NCBI GenBank assembly: GCA_014379665.1
Contig: JACMLK010000021.1
Coordinates: 1 to 9,489, forward strand
Length of the DNA stretch: 9,489 nucleotides
Direction of reading: 5' to 3'
Source: Saprospiraceae bacterium
Lineage (GTDB): Bacteria > Bacteroidota > Bacteroidia > Chitinophagales > Saprospiraceae
Shown: positions 1 to 7,166 of the stretch, piece after piece
Layout of the letters: every line of letters starts with the position of its first letter
How positions within the stretch are numbered: the first letter of the stretch is position 1
Notes under the pieces: model-generated
Seen by the model: only the letters and a program-made list of their open reading frames with translations
Database searches by the model: none
Told to the model about the DNA's origin: nothing
Position numbers and translations under genes: made by a program

Positions 1-50
1 AGAAACTGTTTTAAATAAAAAAGAAGTGCAATTTGTTATACACACCATTA

Positions 51-1163
51 TTACCATTGCGGGCAAAAATTATCATCGTTATGATGCTCGCCAATATAGA
101 TAATAGATATTTCAAGTGAAGATAAGGATCTCCTGTCTTTTAACAGACTGCTCAGATTCTGATCGTAACTAAATCCTACTATAAAATTATTCATTTCCAG
201 ACCCACCATACCTATGACAGATTCCAGCCCAAAATTATTGTAGTTTTTGACCCCTCTCAGATATGGTCCAAATGAAAGATACTGACCTGAAGTCTTGGAC
301 AATTTATACCTGAATGTAGTTCCCAGATTTAGTTCTGATTGATTGCCCTGCAACAACACATTAATTCTGGGTTGCAGATAAAATCTATCAGAAGTTTTAA
401 AAGAAGCACCGGTATGCACACTCCACTTGGCATGCAGCGTATCCGTTTTAAATACATTTGGATCTATGATATCAGGAATATTATAAAATGAAATGTTAGG
501 TTTGTTGGCATGAAAATATCCGGCCCCTAAATGAAAACTTGTATTTTTAGTTGGTGAAATACTGTAATAAATTCCTAAATTAATGTCAGAATATGCCCGG
601 TTATTTGGTGGAAGCAATTCCCCTGTTGGCAGCGTAAATCCATCTATGGCATTAAACTGGTCCTGAAAAGTGATATCTTCATAGTTTATGGATTTTTGAA
701 GAATACCTCCCTGAATTCCGATACCCAGATACTGTTTTGTTTTTTTGTCCAATGCTTTGTGATAGGCTACTGTCAAAAGAATCTGATTTGTATTGTAATC
801 AAATGCGGTGACCCGGTCAGAAAAGAACGTAATTCCTACAGCTACTATGTCAGGAAGATTTTTCTTCCCATAATCCAATTCAAATTTGACATCTCCACTG
901 GCTGCAAAAGTTCTTAATGGGTTATCAATAGCTCCCCTCCATTGATCCCTGTAGATAGTTGAAATCCTGAATGTACCGGTATATGTACCGGCTATGGCAG
1001 GATTGAGTGTAAGTGGTGATGCATAAAACTGCGAAAAATGAGCATCCTGTGAAAAAAGATTACCACCACAAAATAACCAAATTGCAAAGAAAACACTTCT
1101 GGAAAATAATTTTCCTATAGCATCCACAATGGTATTAATTAAATTATTCCTTTGTTCTTTCAT
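51..1163 (-). CDS. PorP/SprF family type IX secretion system outer-membrane protein
   Basis: 370 residues, ATG start. The N-terminus has a charged stretch of about 22 residues, a hydrophobic core (about 24-33) and a likely cleavage site after ...NLFSQ39. The mature protein opens with DAHFSQFYASPLTLNPAIAG, the family hallmark (xxHFSQFYxxPLxLNPAxAG), followed by the YRDQW motif. The rest alternates short polar and aromatic segments typical of an outer-membrane beta-barrel, and it ends in CPQW, a Cys-Pro-x-aromatic ending often seen in this family. PorP/SprF proteins work with the type IX secretion system; SprF is needed to secrete the adhesin SprB in Flavobacterium johnsoniae, and relatives are often encoded next to a cargo protein with a type B sorting domain. 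Here no cargo gene lies upstream, because the neighbour is divergent; one could lie to the left of the window. The family call is firm. Which cargo or role it serves cannot be told, so no symbol is given. Confidence 0.93.
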   Translation of the reverse strand: MKEQRNNLINTIVDAIGKLFSRSVFFAIWLFCGGNLFSQDAHFSQFYASPLTLNPAIAGTYTGTFRISTIYRDQWRGAIDNPLRTFAASGDVKFELDYGKKNLPDIVAVGITFFSDRVTAFDYNTNQILLTVAYHKALDKKTKQYLGIGIQGGILQKSINYEDITFQDQFNAIDGFTLPTGELLPPNNRAYSDINLGIYYSISPTKNTSFHLGAGYFHANKPNISFYNIPDIIDPNVFKTDTLHAKWSVHTGASFKTSDRFYLQPRINVLLQGNQSELNLGTTFRYKLSKTSGQYLSFGPYLRGVKNYNNFGLESVIGMVGLEMNNFIVGFSYDQNLSSLLKDRRSLSSLEISIIYIGEHHNDDNFCPQW

Positions 1164-1181
1164 GTTTCATTCATTAAACCG

Positions 1182-1213
1182 CAAAACTAATCATATTCTA
1201 CACAGGCATCCAA
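1182..1213 (-). promoter_or_regulatory. Bacteroidota-type promoter (-33 TTG / -7 TAnnTTTG) for the PorP/SprF-like gene
   Basis: On the minus strand TAGTTTTG (1189 down to 1182) matches the Bacteroidota -7 consensus TAnnTTTG exactly. A TTG (1213-1211) lies 21 bases upstream of it, within the usual 17-23 base spacing. Transcription would start near 1176, giving a leader of about a dozen bases before the ATG at 1163. The match is seen directly; its activity is inferred. Confidence 0.6.
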
Positions 1214-1253
1214 GTTTCTTTACCTAAATTAACGTCATTATCACATAAAGAAG

Positions 1254-1261
1254 TATTTTCG
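1254..1261 (+). promoter_or_regulatory. Possible -7 promoter element for the NlpC/P60-like gene
   Basis: TATTTTCG differs from TAnnTTTG at one position and is followed by CAG, a common context for such sites. No TTG is found at the right distance upstream. A start of transcription near 1267 would coincide with an ATG at 1267-1269, whose reading frame stops after four codons. Weak support only. Confidence 0.3.
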
Positions 1262-1284
1262 CAGCTATGATAAAATACTGAATC

Positions 1285-2106
1285 TTGAAGAAAAACAAAA
1301 TAGATACCAAACACTTTATCTATGCCGTATGTCATCTCAATGTGATCGCTGTAAGAATAAAACCTGAAGTAACAGAAATGCTTATCACACAATTGCTTTT
1401 TGGTGAGACCTGTCAGATCATTGAAAAAAAAAACAAATATTGGTTCAAAATTAAATCTTCCGTTGATGAGACTATAGGTTGGATTCAATCATCGCAAATA
1501 CAGCTCATCTCCGATCATGATTATAAAAGATATGGGGACGACTATGCCCTTACCCTCGAAGTATGTCAGCCAACATTTAATGAAGATATTTCAAAATTTC
1601 TGGTGATAGGGTCTCGCCTACCACTTTATGATGGTATTTCATGCACTATGCCTGACGGTAATTATGTATATAATGGTCTGGCCGCACCCGCAGGAGGTCT
1701 GGATTATTCCACTGAGTTATTCGTTAAAGTTGCCAGAAGATATCTGTATAGTCCTGAATTGAATGGTGGTAAAAGTCCTTTTGGTATGGACGCCTTACAT
1801 TTTGTACATCAGGTTTTCAGATTTTTTGCTGTACATCTTCCCAATGACATTTCAGCATTGCAAAAAATGGGTGAAGCCATTGATTTTATAGAACAGGCCA
1901 GAGAAGGTGATATTGCTTTTTGCAGTGACGATAAAGGCAATATCATACATGCCGGTATCATCATAGGTGAGAAAAAAGTGATTCATGTAAACGGTAGAGT
2001 CCGAATAGACAAAATAGATCATTATGGCATTTTCCAAAAAGACCTGCACAAATATACCCACAAACTCAGGATTATCAAGAGGATATTCCCTTCAGAAACA
2101 GTCTAA
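1285..2106 (+). CDS. NlpC/P60 (C40) family protein with SH3-like domain; catalytic Cys replaced by Ala
   Basis: 273 residues from a TTG; no signal peptide, so probably cytoplasmic. An SH3-like region (about 15-75; LLFGE, then GWIQ) precedes a NlpC/P60 papain-like domain (about 140-265). In active relatives such as YkfC, which cuts the gamma-D-glutamyl-diaminopimelate bond of murein peptides, the nucleophile lies in a GIDCSGF motif. Here residues 167-173 read GMDALHF, so Ala170 takes the place of Cys. His222 (IIHAGI) and His234 (VIHVNGRVRID) remain, with spacing from residue 170 (52 and 12) as expected. The usual YLWGG pocket motif is ELNGG (158-162). The frame is open and the fold signatures are well kept, so a non-catalytic binding or regulatory role seems likelier than decay. 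The start is uncertain: no in-frame ATG occurs before Met32, which would cut into the SH3 domain, and TGA at 1279 closes the frame upstream. An A10 run (1424-1433) lies within the gene. Confidence 0.85.
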   Translation: MKKNKIDTKHFIYAVCHLNVIAVRIKPEVTEMLITQLLFGETCQIIEKKNKYWFKIKSSVDETIGWIQSSQIQLISDHDYKRYGDDYALTLEVCQPTFNEDISKFLVIGSRLPLYDGISCTMPDGNYVYNGLAAPAGGLDYSTELFVKVARRYLYSPELNGGKSPFGMDALHFVHQVFRFFAVHLPNDISALQKMGEAIDFIEQAREGDIAFCSDDKGNIIHAGIIIGEKKVIHVNGRVRIDKIDHYGIFQKDLHKYTHKLRIIKRIFPSETV

Positions 2107-2120
2107 AAAAGTAATGTTAT

Positions 2121-2159
2121 CTAAACGGGTTTATAAAGCCTGATTAGTTTGTTTATTTT
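2121..2159 (+). terminator. Intrinsic terminator after the NlpC/P60-like gene, at a convergent junction
   Basis: Arms 2121-2132 and 2136-2147 pair at 11 of 12 positions around a three-base ATA loop, with one A-A mismatch and two G-T wobbles. The T-rich tail TTTGTTTATTTT follows directly (2148-2159). The hairpin begins 14 bases after the stop codon at 2104-2106. The two wobbles become A-C mismatches in the opposite transcript, so the structure favours the plus strand. It may still help end the convergent lipoprotein transcript, since a T6 run follows on the minus strand about ten bases past the hairpin. Confidence 0.75.
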
Positions 2160-4240
2160 ACTTTCACATTGTCAATTCTGAATGTCGAGGTATTCGTGCC
2201 CCCGGAGCCTTCGTATTTAAACCCTATCCTGACTCTTGCCCCAAACGGCTTTAAATTATTGTCTCCTGAAGGAATAAATGTATTGTCCGGGTCAGTCGTA
2301 ACTGCAATTCTCGCATTTATTTTAGTCCAGGTAGTTGTCGCAGGGTTTCCTGTGTAATTTGTCGTTGCCCAAACACTTAAACCATCATGTACCCAAAATG
2401 CTTTTGCACTTTCGAAAGATAAAACAGGAGTTATGTCAGTATCAACTTCCGGCGTGATGAGCCAGGTTTCCATAGCAGGAGCAGTGTCATTAAACGCTGT
2501 AGATTGGGCATATAAATTTCCGCTGAAAAGTTTACCCTGCCATTTTCTCGTACCCTTAACCGCCACATTTTCCCATCCTGATATAGCAATATCCACATTA
2601 TTGGTCTGTCCTGAAAAGGATTCTTCAAATCCATTCCCGGGAGCGCCGCCGGCACATTGACAGGTTGCATTGTACACATCATTTACTGTTCCGGCATTCC
2701 CATCATCACATGGACCTCCCGGGAATATAGCGCCATTTGCAGGTGCACAATCCTGTCCATTCTGTATACCATCTCCATCACAGTCAGATGTGGAGACATT
2801 CACATCACATGGTGTGCCACCTTCCACATCATTCAGATTTCTTATAGATAATTGCGATCCACTTGTAAATTCAGAAAGTATGGCGGTAATAGTTACTTTG
2901 CCTGTTTGTACATTTTGTCCTGAAAAGAGCGCTGCAGTTCGGGTAAACAATTGTATTTCTCCACTGGCGTCTTTTACTTTTACATTGGTAGCAGAATATT
3001 TAGGTCCACCGGTGATCTCGGCATCTGCAATTTTAACAAGCGTAGATTCAAATTTGCTTACATCAAGGTTAGCTACTGTAACCAGTTTCGGAGTAACTGT
3101 CTTATTGCCTAAAACTTCAACTGTGGCATTTACAAGATCAGAAATTTGCAACACCTTGCTGAATTCTTCAAATTTAGCACCACTTACATCTATTTTAATC
3201 TCAGTATTGACGGGTACACTTATAGCACTTTTGAATCTAAGGATAATGCCATAATCTCCATCCTGAACAGTCAGATTTTGATTTTGAATATTGGCATTTA
3301 CAGCATCAGAAATGACCACTGCCTGGAGGTAACCATTCGGAACAGCAGCAGCACCACCTGCAAAAGCAGTTCTGACAGATTCCACTGTAAGCCTGCCACC
3401 GGCGCCACCACATCTTTCTTTATCAAAAACAATGTCCGTGGTTTCTCGTATAAATAATTGTTTGTCATCTCTGAAAATACTGTATACCGCAGTCAACGAG
3501 CCATTTTTGTCAGGTAAAATGTCTCCGGCAAAATCAGCATATCCACTATTTCTGACGATGATCTGATTATTGGAACAATCTGCCAGAATTTGATTTATGG
3601 TTACGGGACTGGTAGGGTTATTATCTGCATAGGTAATGGTAGGACCTACTGTACGGAATTGCACTCCTTCCAGTTTGATTAATGTATTCAGATCATTAAT
3701 GCCAAGATTGGAGATCGTTTTTAGCTTTGGTATCACAGGAATCCCAAACTGTCCTTTTATTAACACTTCACCTAACAGTGCAGATGGAATATATCCTAAA
3801 CGAGGGGAGGTACCTGAATTATCTATACCCATACCTATCTGAGGTAGCCCGTTGTAATCTGAAATGGTCAGGTCTTTGAGTTTTAAAAATACCCTTCGGC
3901 CTACAGAATATTGAGAATGTATTTCGTTCTCATCTATTAACACAGCTATACCAAGATCACTATTCTCATCTTCAAGGATAAGTGTTTTATAAAAATTGCC
4001 TGATCTGTCGTCAGCTACAACTAAAGCTTTCAGATATTTATCTATACCGATAGGACTGTACTGGCCAGGTACATATTTGGCGAATACTTCTGTTAATGAT
4101 ACTATCTCGTCTGCAGAGATATCAGGATCTGCCCCACCTGCAGGTGGTGTGTCAAATTCTCCTTTAAGACATCCTGTGATACCTGCAATAGAAACTATAC
4201 TTAATATTATAAATATACTTTTTACAATTAATGACTTCAT
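2153..4240 (-). CDS. Modular surface lipoprotein: DUF5689/OB-like modules, TSP3-like linker, C-terminal jelly-roll-like domain
   Basis: 695 residues from the ATG at 4240; a TTG three codons upstream is less likely. A signal peptide ends in the lipobox ITG-Cys24, followed by LKGEFD, an acidic tail that could mark surface export. DUF5689 follows (about 40-150; KALVVADDRSGNFYKT, then VGRRVFLKLKDL and YNGLPQIG), of OB-fold type. A second module (about 186-277) ends in QLFIRETTDI. Both modules seem repeated in weaker form at about 300-370 and 400-475 (AVVISDAVN; QLSIRNLNDV). A Cys/Asp-rich linker (478-530) holds a TSP3-like calcium loop, with Asp486, 488, 490, Asn494 and Asp497. The last 160 residues resemble choice-of-anchor-J/jelly-roll domains, which often bind ligands or surfaces. 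The gene follows the receptor gene by 31 bases with no terminator between, so it is probably the receptor's surface partner. It is not SusD-like. The ligand is unknown. Confidence 0.88.
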   Translation of the reverse strand: MKSLIVKSIFIILSIVSIAGITGCLKGEFDTPPAGGADPDISADEIVSLTEVFAKYVPGQYSPIGIDKYLKALVVADDRSGNFYKTLILEDENSDLGIAVLIDENEIHSQYSVGRRVFLKLKDLTISDYNGLPQIGMGIDNSGTSPRLGYIPSALLGEVLIKGQFGIPVIPKLKTISNLGINDLNTLIKLEGVQFRTVGPTITYADNNPTSPVTINQILADCSNNQIIVRNSGYADFAGDILPDKNGSLTAVYSIFRDDKQLFIRETTDIVFDKERCGGAGGRLTVESVRTAFAGGAAAVPNGYLQAVVISDAVNANIQNQNLTVQDGDYGIILRFKSAISVPVNTEIKIDVSGAKFEEFSKVLQISDLVNATVEVLGNKTVTPKLVTVANLDVSKFESTLVKIADAEITGGPKYSATNVKVKDASGEIQLFTRTAALFSGQNVQTGKVTITAILSEFTSGSQLSIRNLNDVEGGTPCDVNVSTSDCDGDGIQNGQDCAPANGAIFPGGPCDDGNAGTVNDVYNATCQCAGGAPGNGFEESFSGQTNNVDIAISGWENVAVKGTRKWQGKLFSGNLYAQSTAFNDTAPAMETWLITPEVDTDITPVLSFESAKAFWVHDGLSVWATTNYTGNPATTTWTKINARIAVTTDPDNTFIPSGDNNLKPFGARVRIGFKYEGSGGTNTSTFRIDNVKVK

Positions 4241-4271
4241 TTTTATCAAAATTTATTATTTAATTTATTGG

Positions 4272-7034
4272 TTATCTGCTGAAGATATATGCTACATTAA
4301 GATTATAGTTTGTGCCAAAAGCATAAAAATATCTTGGCGCAAAACGGTTGACATCTTTGCCTTCAAAATCAAATCTGAATTGTTCAAAACCACCGGTGAT
4401 GAAATTTTTATTATTCAGAATATTGCCCACATTAAGATTTAGTCTTAATGTACTCCCATCTTTAAACCTGAAAGACTTACCACAAAAAATATCCACGGTG
4501 ATGGCATCCGGGAGTTTTTCCTGATCAATTATTTTATGAAAGAGTTCAGCCTGTTCCGGGAGAATTACTCCTTCAACTGCTTCCGCAGTTCTCCTGTCCG
4601 GGTTAAAAGACAGATAGTTTTTACCAAAATAGTTAACATTCAGGTTCAAAAACCAATAATTGCGGTTGGTGTAATTCAATCCTATGGTACCTGCGTGCTG
4701 AGGCATCCCTGCTACATAATAATTATTGATATATATGGTTCTGTCTTCAACAAAATCTTCAGCACTATTATCTCTGGAGATAGTAGCAGTTGGTCTTGAT
4801 GTATGAATATATTCGCCAACCGAACCAGCCAGTAAAACTGAAAAACTGCCATTAAGGGTGTATTCCATTCCCATTTCTATTCCGGTATGTCTTCTGTCTA
4901 TTCCTGTCGCCAAATAATTTACAAAAGTGTTGTATTCTTCATGATAAAATACATCATTGCTTATTCTGTCTTCAAAATTCGTATAGAAAGCAGATACTCT
5001 TGCTTTTAATTTAGTGTATCGGGCCAGATAAGATATTTCTCCTGCCGTAATTTTTTCACTTGTCAGGTCCCGGACAATCTGATCGCGCACCCTTGGGGAA
5101 ATATAACTTTCATTGGCATAAGGCGCTCTTGTTCTATACGACCCATTGGCTACAAAATAATTTCTTCCATCCAACTTATACGTTACTCCTGCTTTAAGGC
5201 CATAATTCAGAAATCTTTGAGTTTCAGACTTTCCGTATGAATTGTCAGGAAATAATCCAACTTTATAATACCCTTCTCTATAAAATGATTGACTTGTAAG
5301 AGACAACGCACCCATAAAGTCAAGTTTTCTGGTTTTATAAATACCCTGTGACCAGGCCATAGCTTTGGTAGTGTTCACATCATAATTATGTCCGTAGATA
5401 TCACCTTCTTTTACTATTCTGTTTGGTGTATTCAGATTATTTTGCCCCGCATCCGGATTGTCAGGAAAATCTCTTATGGCAAATCTGTTGAAATCTACAT
5501 AAAAGTCAGCACCAAGCAGATCATCAAGTTTTCTGAAATAATGGACTTTTTCATTCATCACCTGAATTCCACCTATTAATGAAAAATTATTAGCGATCTG
5601 TGAGTTTATGATTGTATTAAAACTAAGCTTTTGATTATCATAATGCTCTTCTTCTACCACATAAGCAGCAAGTTTACCTGATACATTATTTCCCGGAATG
5701 CCATCTACGTTTTCAATCACATAGTTTCTGGTTGAATTAGCTTCATAAAGTTTACCCCAGTCCAGTTGCCTATGGTTGATATCAGATTTTAAATATGTTG
5801 TTATCAGGTCTTTAGTGACTTCATCCGTAGCATAACTCGGCAATCTTCTGTAATAATCAGGTCTTGGATCAGGTGCTTCATACCAATCCAATCTTGAAGA
5901 AGCAAATGTTCCCCACTGGACTCCGGCTGTAGTGGTGAGATTTGTTTTATTGGATATTTTCCAGTCATGACGAAGCATGGCTACAGGTTGATTGATACGA
6001 TATTCTCTTGAATTTCTAACTTCCCCATTCTGGTACCCCCAATTTGGATTGTAGTAATTATTATCTGCGATATCATACATTTCCTGAAAACTACCTGTAG
6101 ATCGTCCACGTCTTTGTGGTGCTCCGAAGATAACGGCATTAAGCAAATGTTTATCATTGATTTTTCTGTCAATCGAAACAAAATAACTGGTTCCCTGAAA
6201 ATATGTACCCTCAATATATCCCTGTTTACCATACCTGTGTGATGCGGCAAGGCTGTAAGCCCAACCATTCTTTTGCATACCTGAACTATGCGTTATCATA
6301 GCTCTGTGCTGATATGACCTGTTGGAAAATGAGTAAACAGCTTTAGTCCCTTCTCTTTGATCGGATGCTCTCAGGTCAACAACGGTTCCCCCACCAATGC
6401 CTCCAAAAGTGTAATCATTGGAAGCCATATTGATAATTTGAGTTTGATTTCTGAGCACATCATTTAGCCCGCTCCAGGCTGTCCATAAAACACGTCCGTC
6501 ATCCTGATCATTCATCAGCATACCGTTCATCATCATTTCTGAATCTTCATTTTGATATCCCCTTGGTCTGAATCGCCCAGCGCCAAGATTAAAAGCAGAT
6601 GCATTTACAAATGGGTCTCTTCCTGCCGCCAAAACACTCGAATAATTGTCATTTTCATTTTCAATGCCTGCCAGATCTGTCACATCAATCACTGAAATAT
6701 CAGATATTAATGTATTTGGAACAGCCATGATTAATTCGATGTTACCTAAATCTTTATCTGTTCCATCCGTGGTGATGTTACTTATTATAATTTCTGCTTC
6801 ATTTAATGTAGCAACCAGCGTATAGCTACCTGCTTTTACTTCATTAAAACTAAAATTGCCAAGTCCGTTGGTGAAGACTGTATGGTCTGTATTCTTTAAA
6901 GTCAGCTGGATACCGGGTTGCTCCTGCTGGCTATTTTTATCTATTATTTTTCCTCTTATACTCTGGCTGTATGTTTGGAACACAGTAAAAAACAAGAGTA
7001 ATAGAATAAAAGATATTCTGGTTCTTTTTATCAT
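4272..7034 (-). CDS. TonB-dependent outer-membrane receptor with carboxypeptidase-regulatory-like domain
   Basis: 920 residues, ATG start. A signal peptide (1-24, ...TYSQ) is followed by a carboxypeptidase-regulatory-like beta-sandwich (about 26-103; RGKIIDKNS, then the NGLGNFSFNEVKAGSYTL signature), as is common in Bacteroidota. The plug domain covers about 112-224 and includes RFRPRGY (154-160), the MMMNG motif and GGIGGGTVVDLR. The remaining 690 or so residues are a 22-strand-type barrel with many aromatic-rich strands, ending in LNVAYIFSR. Such receptors use the energy passed on by TonB-ExbBD to import large or scarce ligands across the outer membrane. It is not a clear SusC type, and no SusD partner is present. 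The neighbouring lipoprotein and divergent secreted EEP hydrolase suggest a substrate with phosphodiester bonds, but the receptor sequence alone does not show its ligand. It is the first gene of a probable two-gene operon. Confidence 0.93.
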   Translation of the reverse strand: MIKRTRISFILLLLFFTVFQTYSQSIRGKIIDKNSQQEQPGIQLTLKNTDHTVFTNGLGNFSFNEVKAGSYTLVATLNEAEIIISNITTDGTDKDLGNIELIMAVPNTLISDISVIDVTDLAGIENENDNYSSVLAAGRDPFVNASAFNLGAGRFRPRGYQNEDSEMMMNGMLMNDQDDGRVLWTAWSGLNDVLRNQTQIINMASNDYTFGGIGGGTVVDLRASDQREGTKAVYSFSNRSYQHRAMITHSSGMQKNGWAYSLAASHRYGKQGYIEGTYFQGTSYFVSIDRKINDKHLLNAVIFGAPQRRGRSTGSFQEMYDIADNNYYNPNWGYQNGEVRNSREYRINQPVAMLRHDWKISNKTNLTTTAGVQWGTFASSRLDWYEAPDPRPDYYRRLPSYATDEVTKDLITTYLKSDINHRQLDWGKLYEANSTRNYVIENVDGIPGNNVSGKLAAYVVEEEHYDNQKLSFNTIINSQIANNFSLIGGIQVMNEKVHYFRKLDDLLGADFYVDFNRFAIRDFPDNPDAGQNNLNTPNRIVKEGDIYGHNYDVNTTKAMAWSQGIYKTRKLDFMGALSLTSQSFYREGYYKVGLFPDNSYGKSETQRFLNYGLKAGVTYKLDGRNYFVANGSYRTRAPYANESYISPRVRDQIVRDLTSEKITAGEISYLARYTKLKARVSAFYTNFEDRISNDVFYHEEYNTFVNYLATGIDRRHTGIEMGMEYTLNGSFSVLLAGSVGEYIHTSRPTATISRDNSAEDFVEDRTIYINNYYVAGMPQHAGTIGLNYTNRNYWFLNLNVNYFGKNYLSFNPDRRTAEAVEGVILPEQAELFHKIIDQEKLPDAITVDIFCGKSFRFKDGSTLRLNLNVGNILNNKNFITGGFEQFRFDFEGKDVNRFAPRYFYAFGTNYNLNVAYIFSR

Positions 7035-7043
7035 TTTGTTATT

Positions 7044-7100
7044 AGCTTAAATATTCTGTAAAGGTACAATTAATCTGCATGGATTGTATTAAGCTTAAAT
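7044..7100. repeat. Direct repeat AGCTTAAAT with palindrome in a divergent promoter region
   Basis: AGCTTAAAT occurs at 7044-7052 and again at 7092-7100, with the two copies 48 bases apart. The second copy is part of the perfect 10-base palindrome TTAAGCTTAA (7089-7098). The copies flank the possible receptor -7 element, a layout that could suit a regulator binding site. The region is AT-rich, so chance is a real possibility. Confidence 0.3.
7059..7066 (-). promoter_or_regulatory. Possible -7 promoter element for the receptor-lipoprotein operon
   Basis: On the minus strand TACCTTTA differs from TAnnTTTG only at the last base. It ends 24 bases upstream of the receptor ATG, giving a leader of a normal length for this phylum. 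No TTG is found at the proper upstream spacing, so the support is weak. Confidence 0.3.
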
Positions 7101-7116
7101 TAAATATTTGATCTTC

Positions 7117-7148
7117 CTGCCTAAAAGATTTTAATCCGTTTATCTTTG
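7117..7148 (+). promoter_or_regulatory. Promoter for the EEP hydrolase gene, exact -7 element
   Basis: TATCTTTG (7141-7148) is an exact match to the Bacteroidota -7 consensus TAnnTTTG. The only -33 candidate is CTG at 7117-7119, 21 bases upstream and one base off TTG. Transcription would begin near 7155, about a dozen bases before the ATG at 7167. This argues against the in-frame TTG at 7146, which lies inside the element. Confidence 0.5.
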
Positions 7149-7166
7149 TCCAACAATATTATCCAA

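Noticed and set aside
1..50. Terminator or small gene at the left edge
   Set aside because: No convincing hairpin or reading frame is visible in these 50 bases.
1285..2106. Calling the NlpC/P60-like gene a pseudogene
   Set aside because: The frame is open for 273 codons, motifs outside the active site are well kept, and a strong terminator follows; non-catalytic function is at least as likely.
2670..3254. Open frame of 194 codons on the plus strand inside the lipoprotein gene
   Set aside because: It is antisense to a well-supported protein with clear domains; its translation shows no family motif, and the low stop frequency follows from the opposite strand's codons.
4241..4249. TTG start three codons upstream for the lipoprotein
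   Set aside because: The ATG at 4240 gives a normal lipoprotein signal peptide, and TTG starts are rarer.
4241..4271. A separate promoter or terminator between the receptor and lipoprotein genes
   Set aside because: The 31 AT-rich bases show no TAnnTTTG element or hairpin; joint transcription is simpler.
3996..4442. Open frame of 148 codons on the plus strand across the receptor-lipoprotein junction
   Set aside because: It overlaps the ends of two real genes on the other strand and has no recognisable domain or promoter.
2153..7034. A SusC/SusD polysaccharide utilisation pair
   Set aside because: The lipoprotein has beta-rich OB-like and jelly-roll-like modules, not the helical TPR-type SusD fold, and no glycoside hydrolase is nearby.
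7146..7166. TTG start for the EEP gene at 7146
   Set aside because: The TTG lies inside the exact -7 promoter element; the ATG at 7167 starts directly at the signal peptide.
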